Shown here in pieces: positions 8,244 through 16,538 of a stretch of 64,000 nucleotides of DNA. The stretch lies in NCBI RefSeq assembly GCF_011764425.1, contig NZ_BLPF01000002.1:496997-560996 (forward strand), read 5' to 3'. Each line of letters opens with the position of its first letter. The first letter of the stretch is position 1. The position numbers and the translations under genes are program-made. The notes beneath the pieces were generated by a model, which was not told the DNA's origin, did not search any database, and worked only from the letters and a program-made list of their open reading frames with translations. Origin of the DNA: Phytohabitans houttuyneae (lineage in GTDB: Bacteria > Actinomycetota > Actinomycetes > Mycobacteriales > Micromonosporaceae).

Positions 8244-9749
8244 ATGTCCGACCCTTCGCCGCTGCTCTCGCTTCGAGGTATCGGTAAGTCGTTCCTGGGC
8301 GTACGGGTCCTCGACGGCGTAGCCCTCGACGTCCGGCCCGGCGAGGTGCACGCGGTCGTCGGTGAGAACGGCGCCGGCAAGTCGACCCTCATGAAGATCG
8401 TGTCCGGCGTGTACCCGCCCGACGGCGGCACCGTCGAGCTCGACGGCACCGCGCGGACCTTCCACGGCCCGCGCGACGCCCAGCGGGCCGGCATCGGCAT
8501 CGTGCACCAGGAGTTCAACCTCCTGCCCGAGCGCAGCGTCGCGGAAAACGTGTACCTGGGGCACGAGCCCTCGCGCCGCGGGCTCGTAGACCGCAAGGCG
8601 ATGCTCCGCGACACGGCGGCGCTGCTCGCCTCGATCGGAGAAGACGCGCTGCCGGCCGGCGCCCGCGTGGGGCGGCTTGGTGTGGCGCAGCAGCAGATCG
8701 TCGAGATCGTGAAGGCGCTGGCACTGGACGCGCGGCTGCTCATCATGGACGAGCCCACCGCCGCGCTCGCCGACCACGAGGTCGAGCAGCTCTACGCACT
8801 CGTGCGGCGGCTGCGCGAGCGGGGGATAGGCGTGCTGTACGTCTCGCACCGCCTCAAGGAGGTCTTCGACCTGTCCGACCGGATCACGGTGCTCAAAGAC
8901 GGACGCAAGGTGACCACATTGGACACGGCTGACACCGACGCCGACCGGCTGGTACGGCACATGGTCGGTCGCGAGCTGTCCACCTACTTCCCCGACCGTG
9001 CCCGACCGGACGAGATCGGCGCGGTCCGCCTCACGGTGCGCAACGGCCGCAGCCGCAAGCTGCGCGGCGTCGACCTGGAGCTTCGTGCCGGCGAGGTGCT
9101 CGGCGTCGGCGGCCTGCAGGGTTCCGGCCGGTCGGCGCTGGCCCGCGCGTTGTTCGGCGCGGCACCGTTGACCGCGGGCGACATCACGCTCGACGGCACG
9201 CCGATCCGGCTCCGCTCGCCGCGCGCCGCGATGCGCGCCGGCATCGCCTACGTCACCGAGGACCGCAAGGGCGAGGGCATCGTCGCCGGCCAGTCCGTGC
9301 TCGACAACGCGATGCTGGCCAGCCGCGCCGTGCTTCCGGGCTGGTCCGGCCGCGGCGCCCGCACGGCGCGGGCCAGGGAGCTGCTCGCCGCCGTCGAGGT
9401 GCGCGCCGCCGCGGAGAGCCAGGAGATCCGCTTCCTGTCCGGCGGAAACCAGCAGAAGGTGGTGCTGGCCCGGTGGCTCGCGCTCGGTCCCAAGGTCCTG
9501 CTCTTCGACGAGCCGACGCGGGGCATCGACGTGGGTGCGAAGTCAGCCATCCATGACCTCATCCGCCGCCTGGCCCGCGACGGCACGGCGGTGCTGATGA
9601 TCTCGTCTGAGCTGCCCGAGCTGCTCGGCATGAGCGACCGGATCATCGTCATGCGGGACGGCCGGATCGCCGGCGAGCTACCCGCGGGCGCCGCGGAGGA
9701 GGATGTCGTCGCGCTGGCGGTCGGCACCGTGCGGGAGCCGGCCGCATGA
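8244..9749 (+). CDS. Sugar ABC transporter ATP-binding protein (RbsA/XylG type, two NBDs)
   Basis: A 501-residue tandem ATPase that powers import of a monosaccharide by the CUT2 (ribose/xylose) class of ABC transporters. NBD1 has Walker A GENGAGKST, signature region RLGVAQQQIVEIVKAL and Walker B LLIMDEPTA. NBD2 has the usual degenerate Walker A region (GLQGSGRSALAR), LSGGNQQKV and LLFDEPTRGID. I chose ATG 8244 over TTG 8241 because the purine-rich GTAGGGG site ends six bases before the ATG. It is the first gene of a five-gene run (ATPase, permease, permease, binding protein, epimerase). The next gene overlaps its stop by 4 bases, so translation is probably coupled. Confidence 0.93.
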   Translation: MSDPSPLLSLRGIGKSFLGVRVLDGVALDVRPGEVHAVVGENGAGKSTLMKIVSGVYPPDGGTVELDGTARTFHGPRDAQRAGIGIVHQEFNLLPERSVAENVYLGHEPSRRGLVDRKAMLRDTAALLASIGEDALPAGARVGRLGVAQQQIVEIVKALALDARLLIMDEPTAALADHEVEQLYALVRRLRERGIGVLYVSHRLKEVFDLSDRITVLKDGRKVTTLDTADTDADRLVRHMVGRELSTYFPDRARPDEIGAVRLTVRNGRSRKLRGVDLELRAGEVLGVGGLQGSGRSALARALFGAAPLTAGDITLDGTPIRLRSPRAAMRAGIAYVTEDRKGEGIVAGQSVLDNAMLASRAVLPGWSGRGARTARARELLAAVEVRAAAESQEIRFLSGGNQQKVVLARWLALGPKVLLFDEPTRGIDVGAKSAIHDLIRRLARDGTAVLMISSELPELLGMSDRIIVMRDGRIAGELPAGAAEEDVVALAVGTVREPAA

Positions 9750-10719
9750 CCGGTGCGCTGGCGTTGCGGGCCCGCGGCGGCTCGCTCGGCGTCTTCGCCG
9801 CCCTTGCCCTGACCCTGGTGACCGGCTGGATCGTTGTCACCGTCGACGGCGGCCAGCTGTTCAGCCTGCCGACGACGGTGAGCCTGCTGCACGTCGCCGC
9901 CGGCCTCGGCCTCGTCGCCGTCGGTCAGACCATGGTCATCCTCGGCGGCTCCCTCGACCTGTCCGTCGCCTACGTCGTCAGCCTCAGCACCCTCGTCGCG
10001 GCCGAGACCATGGGCGGAGACGACGGCGCGGTGCTGCCGGCGGTCGGGCTGGCCCTCGCGGTCAGCGCGGCGATCGGCCTGCTCAACGGGCTGCTCGTCA
10101 CCAAGGCGCGGATCAACGCGTTCATCGCGACCGTCGGCGTCGGGCTGCTGCTGAAGGGGTACCTCGACAACGGGTACGACGGCCCGGCCGGCAAGACCGC
10201 GCCCTCCCTCGTGCAGAACCTCGGGTACCAGCGCGTCGGGCCGGTGCCCGTGTCGTTCCTGCTGCTGCTCGCGGTCGTCGCCGCGGCGTGGTTCGCGCTC
10301 GCGCGGACCCGCTTCGGCCACCATCTCGTCGCCGTCGGTGGCGATCCGGAGGTCGCGCGGCTCTCCGGAGTGCGCAACGGCCGCGTCCTCGTCACCGCCC
10401 ATGTGCTCTGTTCGCTCTGCGCGGGCCTGGCCGGGATCTACCTCGCCAGCCGGCTCGGCTCGGGCGCACCGCGGGTCGGCACCGAGGGACTGTACGACCT
10501 GGAGTCGATCGCCGCGGTGGTGCTCGGGGGACGGCACTGGCCGGCGGGCGCGGCGGTGTGATCGGCACCGTCGGTGGCGTGCTGCTGCTGGCCAGCGTCG
10601 ACGCCATCTTCAACCAGCTCGAGGTCGACGCGTTCTTCAAGCAGGTGATCCGTGGCCTGATCATCATCGCGGCCGTCGCCATCTACGCACGGCGAGCCCT
10701 GCGAAAGGCGGAGTCGTGA
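9746..10719 (+). CDS. Sugar ABC transporter permease (CUT2 type), frameshifted as sequenced
   Basis: A ribose/xylose-class permease with several hydrophobic segments and the family motif VGQTMVILGGSLDLSVAYV. The ATG overlaps the stop of the ATPase gene (ATGA). As written, translation stops at 10561 after 271 residues. A -1 change of frame at the G5 run (10526-10530) restores LGGTALAGGRGGVIGT and the conserved C-terminal helix up to the stop at 10719. With one more G in the run the protein would be about 324 residues, the normal length. The loss of one base is more likely a sequencing undercall than a true mutation, because three other genes in this window show the same signature. The partner permease overlaps its stop. 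Confidence 0.85.
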
Positions 10720-11696
10720 CGACCCGGCTCGCCGAACGCGTCCCGCGGCGCCTACGGTTCAGCCCGGGCAGCGTGGCGCCGATCGCGGTGATCCTGGCGG
10801 TGCTGCTGGTCCTGATCACCGTCCGCCAACCGGACTTCCTGTCCCCGCCGTCGCTGCTGTCGTTCCTCGGCCGCTCGGCCCCGCTCATCCTGCTCGCCGC
10901 CGGCCAGTACTTCGTCATCGTCTCCGGTGAGTTCGACCTCTCCGTCGGCTCGCTGGTCACCGCGCAGGTGGTGATCGCCGCACGGCTCATCGACAGCGAG
11001 CCGTCGCGCACCTGGCCGGTCGTCGCGCTGCTGCTCGCGGTCGGTGCCGGCGTCGGGCTGGTCAACGGCCTGGTCACCACGCGACTGCGGGTGCCTTCGT
11101 TCATCACCACCCTCGGCATGTTCCTGATCCTCGTCGGTGCCGTGTACCTGTGGTCGGACGGCGCACCGAAGGGCGGGCTCTCCGAGGAGTTCCGCCGGTT
11201 CGGCCGCCGCGCGTTCGAAGATGTGCCCGGTCTGGGCCGGATACCGTACGCGCTGCTCGTCCTGCTGGCCGCGGGCGCGCTGGCCGTGGCGCTGACCCGG
11301 TCCGACTTCGGCCGGACCCTGGTCGCCGTCGGCGGCAACCCGCGGACCGCTGAGCTGAGCGGCGTGCGGGTGTGGCGCGCCAAGACCGTCGCATTCGTCC
11401 TCAGTGGACTGGCGGCCGCGCTCGCGGCGATCCTGCTCGGCGGGTACAGCGGCGTGTCGTTCCAGGCCGGCGCGGGGCTGGAGTTCGGGGCGATCACGGC
11501 CGTCGTGCTCGGCGGCGTGGCACTGGGCGGCGGCCGCGGCTCGGTCGTCGGGGCGATGCTCGGCGCACTGACCCTCGAGACCCTCTTCACGCTCATGAAC
11601 TTCTACGGCGTCTCCGGCGCCCTCAAACCGACCGTCCAGGGCGTGATCATCCTGCTCGCCGTGGCGGTGTCATCCGTGCGTTCCTCCTCCAGGTAA
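10716..11696 (+). CDS. Sugar ABC transporter permease (CUT2 type)
   Basis: A 326-residue membrane protein with about ten hydrophobic segments and the permease signature AAGQYFVIVSGEFDLSVGSLV. The C-terminal part contains GAITAVVLGGVALGGGRGSVVG, the loop expected to contact the ATPase. GTG 10716 overlaps the TGA of the preceding permease, which argues for coupling and for this start. Two different permeases with one two-domain ATPase and one binding protein form a complete importer. Confidence 0.92.
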   Translation: MTTRLAERVPRRLRFSPGSVAPIAVILAVLLVLITVRQPDFLSPPSLLSFLGRSAPLILLAAGQYFVIVSGEFDLSVGSLVTAQVVIAARLIDSEPSRTWPVVALLLAVGAGVGLVNGLVTTRLRVPSFITTLGMFLILVGAVYLWSDGAPKGGLSEEFRRFGRRAFEDVPGLGRIPYALLVLLAAGALAVALTRSDFGRTLVAVGGNPRTAELSGVRVWRAKTVAFVLSGLAAALAAILLGGYSGVSFQAGAGLEFGAITAVVLGGVALGGGRGSVVGAMLGALTLETLFTLMNFYGVSGALKPTVQGVIILLAVAVSSVRSSSR

Positions 11697-11706
11697 AGGG
11701 GATACC

Positions 11707-12891
11707 GTGAGACGTGCCATAGCCGTCCTGGCGACCGGCGCCGTGCTGGCGCTCGCCGGCTGCGCCACCGACGAACCGACCGCCGCACCGTCGAGTGCCG
11801 CGTCCGACGCCGCCGGTTCGGGGACGGGGGAGCAGTCGAAGTTCTTCGTGCAGGCTGACTACGACAACGAGCTGGCGCTGCTCGACGCCACCGCCACCGG
11901 GCCGGCCGACAAGCCGTGGGAGCAGGCGCTCAACCCGCGGACCGTGGACACCGCGAAGTTCAAGAAGCCCGGCCCGTACAAGATCTGCTTTTCCAATGCC
12001 GGCCTGAACAACCCCTGGCGGCAGGTCGGCTTCAAGACCATGCAGGCCGAGGTGGACACGCATCGGGGCCAGATCAAGGAATTTGTCCACGTCGACGCCG
12101 AAGGCAAGGACCAGAAGCAGATCGCGGACATCAACGACCTGCTCGGCAAGGACTGCCACGCGCTCATCGTCTCGCCGAACACGACCGCGACGCTCACCCC
12201 GGCCGTCGAGGCCGCCTGCCAGAAGGGGCTGCCGGTCATCGTCTTCGACCGCGGTGTCGACACGAGCTGCCCGGTGACGTTCATCAACCCCATCGGCGGC
12301 TACGGCTTCGGCCACGTCGCGGCGGAGTTCGTCAGCCAGAAGATGAAGCCGGGCGGCAAGGTGCTCGCGCTGCGCATCCTGCCCGGCGTCGACGTCCTGG
12401 AGACCCGGTGGTCCGCCGCCAAGGTGGCCTTCGACAAGGCGGGTGTCAACGTGGTGGGCGTCGAGTTCACCGACGGCGACCCGGCCAAGACCAAGAAGAT
12501 CGTCAACGACTACATCCAGCGGTACGGCACGATCGACGGCGTCTGGATGGACGCCGGCGCGGTCGCGGTCGCGGCGGTCGAGGCCTTCCAGGACGCCGGT
12601 CAGCCCGTGCCGCCGATCAACGGTGAGGACCAGCTCGACTTCTTGAAGCTGTGGAAGGACAAGAAGCTCACCGCGATCGCGCCGACCTATCCGACGTACC
12701 AGTGGCGCACACCGATCCTGGCCGCGTTGAAGGTGCTCAACGGCGAGCAGGTGCCCAGCCCGTGGAAGCTGCCGCAGCCCACGATCACGAGCGACAACCT
12801 CGAGCAGTACGTCGACCCGGACATGCCGCCGCTGCACTACGCGATGTGCGGCTGCACGGATCTGCCCGGCTACCCGCAGCGGTGGAAGTAG
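11707..12891 (+). CDS. Sugar ABC transporter substrate-binding lipoprotein (periplasmic-binding type 1 fold)
   Basis: A 394-residue lipoprotein with lipobox LALAGC (Cys19). It carries a ribose-binding-like domain: KPGPYKICFSNAGLNNPWRQVGFKTMQ followed by ALIVSPN and LPVIVFDRGVD. Between the lipobox and that domain lie about 75 extra residues (rich in Gln, Asp, Ala, including YDNELALLDATATGP), longer than in typical ribose-binding proteins; they probably form a spacer through the cell wall. GTG start with AAAGGGG just upstream. It is the specificity component for the importer encoded by the three preceding genes. The ligand cannot be told from sequence; the epimerase downstream suggests a ketose or a related sugar. 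Confidence 0.9.
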   Translation: MRRAIAVLATGAVLALAGCATDEPTAAPSSAASDAAGSGTGEQSKFFVQADYDNELALLDATATGPADKPWEQALNPRTVDTAKFKKPGPYKICFSNAGLNNPWRQVGFKTMQAEVDTHRGQIKEFVHVDAEGKDQKQIADINDLLGKDCHALIVSPNTTATLTPAVEAACQKGLPVIVFDRGVDTSCPVTFINPIGGYGFGHVAAEFVSQKMKPGGKVLALRILPGVDVLETRWSAAKVAFDKAGVNVVGVEFTDGDPAKTKKIVNDYIQRYGTIDGVWMDAGAVAVAAVEAFQDAGQPVPPINGEDQLDFLKLWKDKKLTAIAPTYPTYQWRTPILAALKVLNGEQVPSPWKLPQPTITSDNLEQYVDPDMPPLHYAMCGCTDLPGYPQRWK

Positions 12892-12895
12892 CACC

Positions 12896-13789
12896 GTGTA
12901 CGCCATCGGTGTCAACCCGTGGGTGTGGGCCTCGCCGGTCGACGACGAGGCCCTGGCCGAGCTGGTTCCGCGCATCGCCGCGTTCGGCTTCGACGCGGTC
13001 GAGCTGCCGATCGAGCAGCCCGGCGACTGGGATCCGCTGCGCACACGGGACCTGCTGGCCGCGCACGACCTTGTCGCGGCGGCCGTCTGCGCGGTCACCC
13101 CGCCGGGCCGGGAGCTCGTGGACGCCCCGCCGTCCGTGGTGGAGGCCACCGCGGCGTACCTGAAGACCTGTGTGGACAGTGCCGCCGCGGTCGGCGCGCC
13201 ATGCGTCGGCGGTCCCGTCTACGCCTCGGTCGGGCGCACCTGGCGCATGTCGGCGGTGGCCCGCGCGGCCTGCCACGTGGACTTCCGCCGGGCCCTGGCA
13301 CCGGTGGCCGAACACGCGGGGGAGCGGGGCGTGAGCATCGGCGTGGAGGCGCTCAACCGCTACGAGACAAGCGTCGTGAACACGGTGGAGCAGGCGGTGG
13401 AGCTGATCGACGGCCTGCCGCCGAACGTCGGCCTCATGATCGACAGCTACCACATGAACATCGAGGAAGCCGACCCATACGGCGCCGTCCGTGTCGCTGG
13501 CCCGCACATCAAGCACGTGCAGGTCAGCGGCACCAACCGCGGCGCGCCGGGCGCCGACCACTTCGACTGGCCCGGCTTCTTCACGGCCTTGGCCGCCACC
13601 GGCTACGCCGGTGCGGTCTGCTTCGAGTCCTTCACCGCGCAGAACGAGACCATCGCGACCGCCGCCTCGATCTGGCGTCCCCTCGCCTCCTCGCAGGACG
13701 CGCTCGCCCGGGACGCGCTGTCGTACCTGCGCGCGGCCACCAACTGGATCGGCAACGCCCGGGCGCGGGTCCACGTCGCCGACTGCTAA
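12896..13789 (+). CDS. Sugar phosphate isomerase/epimerase family, ketose 3-epimerase-like
   Basis: A 297-residue cytoplasmic TIM-barrel protein. The N-terminus MYAIGVNPWVWAS and the spacing of putative metal ligands (Glu151, Asp183, a His at about 204-207, Glu244) match D-psicose/D-tagatose 3-epimerases, which interconvert ketohexoses using Mn2+ or Co2+. Asp183 and Glu244 fall at the same numbers as in the Agrobacterium enzyme as I recall it. GTG start with GGTGGAAG upstream, four bases after the binding-protein stop. As last gene of the importer operon it probably acts on the imported sugar. Related proteins include inositol-sugar and rhizopine enzymes, so the exact substrate is open. Confidence 0.82.
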   Translation: MYAIGVNPWVWASPVDDEALAELVPRIAAFGFDAVELPIEQPGDWDPLRTRDLLAAHDLVAAAVCAVTPPGRELVDAPPSVVEATAAYLKTCVDSAAAVGAPCVGGPVYASVGRTWRMSAVARAACHVDFRRALAPVAEHAGERGVSIGVEALNRYETSVVNTVEQAVELIDGLPPNVGLMIDSYHMNIEEADPYGAVRVAGPHIKHVQVSGTNRGAPGADHFDWPGFFTALAATGYAGAVCFESFTAQNETIATAASIWRPLASSQDALARDALSYLRAATNWIGNARARVHVADC

Positions 13790-13939
13790 AACGATTTTCT
13801 GCAAGCCCGAAACATGTTGGACATGTCTTGACGAGCAGCGCCGTCATCGGCCAGAGTCCATGTCAACGAGGTCGCTTTGGCGCTGCGGCGCACCCGGCCA
13901 ACAAGACGCACGTGTGGCTCCGACCGCTAAGAGAAGGGT

Positions 13940-13953
13940 TGTTAGCGCTAACA
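13940..13953. promoter_or_regulatory. LacI-type operator TGTTAGCGCTAACA (perfect palindrome)
   Basis: A perfect 14-bp palindrome about 95 bases before the first GH43 gene. Close variants precede three other glycosidase genes (43759, 54001, 62719). The form, with a central CG, is typical of LacI-family operators in actinobacteria. Confidence 0.75.
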
Positions 13954-14048
13954 TTGCCGATCCGCTCTGATCGCCGCGGGCCTGACCTTCCACGAGCTCC
14001 CGCGGTGATGAGTCACGTCCATACCGGCGTAGGAGTGAAGGAGTTGCC

Positions 14049-16475
14049 GTGCCGAGTTCCGGCTACCTCGCCGGTTGGCGCCGTGGCCTCGCCGCGGCCG
14101 TGGCAGCGGCGCTGCCGTGGGCGGGGCTCGTCATGACCGGCGACGCGGCGCGCGCCGACGGCTGGTCTCCGCCGCCCTCGTACACCTCGACGGACACCGG
14201 TGACGGCCGGTACTCCGTGCCGCTGCTCCGGTCCGACGTGCCGGACATCAGCGTCGAACGCGTCCCGGCCGCGGCCAACGACGAGGGCCGCGACCTCTAC
14301 TACATGATCAGCACCACGATGCACCTCAGCCCCGGCGCGCCGATCATGAAGTCCTACGACCTGGTCAACTGGGAGATCGTCAACTACGTGTTCGACCGGG
14401 CGAGCATCGGCGACGCGTTCTCACTGCGCAACGGCCAGCAGTCGTACGGGCAGGGCCAGTGGGCCTCATCCCTGCGCTATCACGACGGCATGTTCTACGC
14501 CGTGTTCAACACCAACAACCTCGGCGGCGCGTACCTCTACCGCACCGACGACATCGAAGACGGGGCGTGGCAGCGCACGGCGCTGGGACGTGGCCTGCAC
14601 GATCCGTCGCTGTTCTTCGACGTCGACGGCACGCCGTACATCTTCTACGGCTCCGGCGGGACGAGCGCGGTGCGCCTCAACGCGGACCTGACCGCCATCA
14701 CGCAGGACTACCCCAACATCTTCACCGCCAACAACTACGCTGGTCAGCCGTTCATCGGCGGCCTGTTCGAAGGCGCCCAGCTCTACTACATCGACGGCTA
14801 CTACTACGCGGTCATCATCACCTGGCCGTCGGGCCAGGGCCGCCAGGTCGTCATGTTCCGCTCGACCCAGCTGCTCGGCCGGTACACCTCGGCGGGTGGT
14901 GTGAACACCTACGAGGCGCGTGGGGTGCTCAACTCCAACGGCTTCGCACAGGGCAGCCTTGTGCCGATCTCGCGCCCGGACGGCCGGACCGACTGGTACG
15001 GCATGTTCTTCCGCGACACCTTCCCGATCGGACGCATTCCGGCGCTCATCCCGGCCACGTGGCAGGACGGCTGGCCGACCTTCGGCGACAACGGCGTGGT
15101 GCCGGTCGACGGCCTCTTCGACAAGCCGATCCGCCTCACCCCGGAGCAGGAGCGCCTCGAACGGCAGAAGAGCCTGGTCGCCTCGGACGACTTCGACAAC
15201 GACGCGCCGCACAAGGCGTACCAGGACGAGCGGTGGCCGGTGACCGCGGAGTACCCGACCGCGGAGGAGGTCGCGCCCAACGGGTCCCGGCTGGATCTGG
15301 TGTGGGAGTGGAACCACGCTCCCGACAACCGCTACTGGTCGCTGACCGACCGCGAGGGGTGGCTGCGGCTGACGAATGGCCGCGTCGTCACCGGCGACTA
15401 CGTCTACACGAAGCTGTCCAACCGCGCGGAGCTGGCCTGGTTCGAGGAAGCGCGCAACACGCTGTCGCAGCGCACGTTCGGCCCGCGCCAGTCAGTCGAG
15501 ACCAGGATGGACATCTCCGGTATGAAGGACGGCGACGTCGCCGGCCTGGCCGCGTACAACCGAGGTTTCTCGTACGTCGCGGTCAAGCGCGCGGGCGGCG
15601 CCAACACGATCGGCGTGGTCAACCGGGTCCAGCCGTTCGCGGTGGACCTCGACCAGCCGTCCCTGGAGAGCTTCGTGCCGGGCACCGCCGTGGCACTGGG
15701 AGACGCGACCGAGGTCCACATCAAGGCCGACCTCGACTTCGCATCCCCGACCGGGCAGCTGTGGACGGCGTTCTACTACAGCCTGGACGGGCTGGCGTGG
15801 AGCCCGCTCGGCGGCCGGGTCGGGCCGCAGACGCTGGACGGCAGCCTCGCGCACTTCATGGGACACCGGGTCGGCCTGTTCAACTACGCGACGCAGCAGA
15901 CCGGTGGACGGGTCGACTTCGACCACTACCTGCTCAGCGACACGCTGACCGCCCAAGGCCTGCCGCTGGACTTCAGCGACCTCGACGCGGCCATCGCCCA
16001 TGCCGGCACCCTCGAGGAGGCCGACTACCCGCCGCCGGCCTGGGCCGCGATGCGGGCCGCGCTGGGCGACGCGACAAGGGTACGGGCCGGCCAGGCTGGC
16101 ACGCAGAACCAGATCGACGCGCCGGAGCGGGCACTGAGCTACCAGCTGGCTCGGCTCGGCGTGTGGAAGGCCAGTCGGCCCGAACTGCCGGTGACGGCCA
16201 CCGCGCTGGCGCGCTGCGTCGCGGGTAAGGCCCATGTCGCGGTCCAGGCGCGAAACGACCACGACCGGCCGGTGGCGATCACGTTGCGGACGCCGTACGG
16301 GGAGCGCTCTTTCGTGGACGTGGCGCCAGGCGGCAACGCCTACCAGTCGTTCAACACGCGGGCCACCTCGGTCGCGGCCGGCTCGGCCACGGTCCGCGTC
16401 ACCGGCACCGTCGACGGCGCCTCGGTGACGACCAGCCACACCGCCGAGTACCCAGGCGTCGACTGCGCCGGATAG
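14049..16475 (+). CDS. Secreted GH43 glycosidase with C-terminal concanavalin-like and Cys-bounded modules
   Basis: An 808-residue secreted protein. After an RR-type signal region (1-37) comes a five-bladed GH43 propeller (about 45-345). The acids expected for GH43 are visible: Asp in VPDISVERV, Asp in HDPSLFFDVDG and Glu in FEGAQLYYIDG. A concanavalin-like region (about 376-630), as in beta-xylosidase C-termini, follows. Then come a short helical FIVAR-like stretch (about 640-700) and a module from LPVTATALARC to DCAG (about 712-808) that recurs in the next gene. Probable activity is on beta-xylosides or arabinosides. GTG start with GAAGGAG six bases upstream. An operator palindrome lies in its promoter region. 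The next GH43 gene follows after 63 bases. Confidence 0.87.
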   Translation: MPSSGYLAGWRRGLAAAVAAALPWAGLVMTGDAARADGWSPPPSYTSTDTGDGRYSVPLLRSDVPDISVERVPAAANDEGRDLYYMISTTMHLSPGAPIMKSYDLVNWEIVNYVFDRASIGDAFSLRNGQQSYGQGQWASSLRYHDGMFYAVFNTNNLGGAYLYRTDDIEDGAWQRTALGRGLHDPSLFFDVDGTPYIFYGSGGTSAVRLNADLTAITQDYPNIFTANNYAGQPFIGGLFEGAQLYYIDGYYYAVIITWPSGQGRQVVMFRSTQLLGRYTSAGGVNTYEARGVLNSNGFAQGSLVPISRPDGRTDWYGMFFRDTFPIGRIPALIPATWQDGWPTFGDNGVVPVDGLFDKPIRLTPEQERLERQKSLVASDDFDNDAPHKAYQDERWPVTAEYPTAEEVAPNGSRLDLVWEWNHAPDNRYWSLTDREGWLRLTNGRVVTGDYVYTKLSNRAELAWFEEARNTLSQRTFGPRQSVETRMDISGMKDGDVAGLAAYNRGFSYVAVKRAGGANTIGVVNRVQPFAVDLDQPSLESFVPGTAVALGDATEVHIKADLDFASPTGQLWTAFYYSLDGLAWSPLGGRVGPQTLDGSLAHFMGHRVGLFNYATQQTGGRVDFDHYLLSDTLTAQGLPLDFSDLDAAIAHAGTLEEADYPPPAWAAMRAALGDATRVRAGQAGTQNQIDAPERALSYQLARLGVWKASRPELPVTATALARCVAGKAHVAVQARNDHDRPVAITLRTPYGERSFVDVAPGGNAYQSFNTRATSVAAGSATVRVTGTVDGASVTTSHTAEYPGVDCAG

Positions 16476-16538
16476 CTCGCCGCGCACCGGGCCGCGGCCC
16501 TGCGCGCACACCCTGCACACGTCGAAGGAGGACATCGG

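Noticed and set aside
10526-10561. Programmed ribosomal frameshifting in the permease gene
   Set aside because: No slippery heptamer with a downstream structure is evident, such permeases are not known to need it, and the identical signature in three other genes points to base loss.
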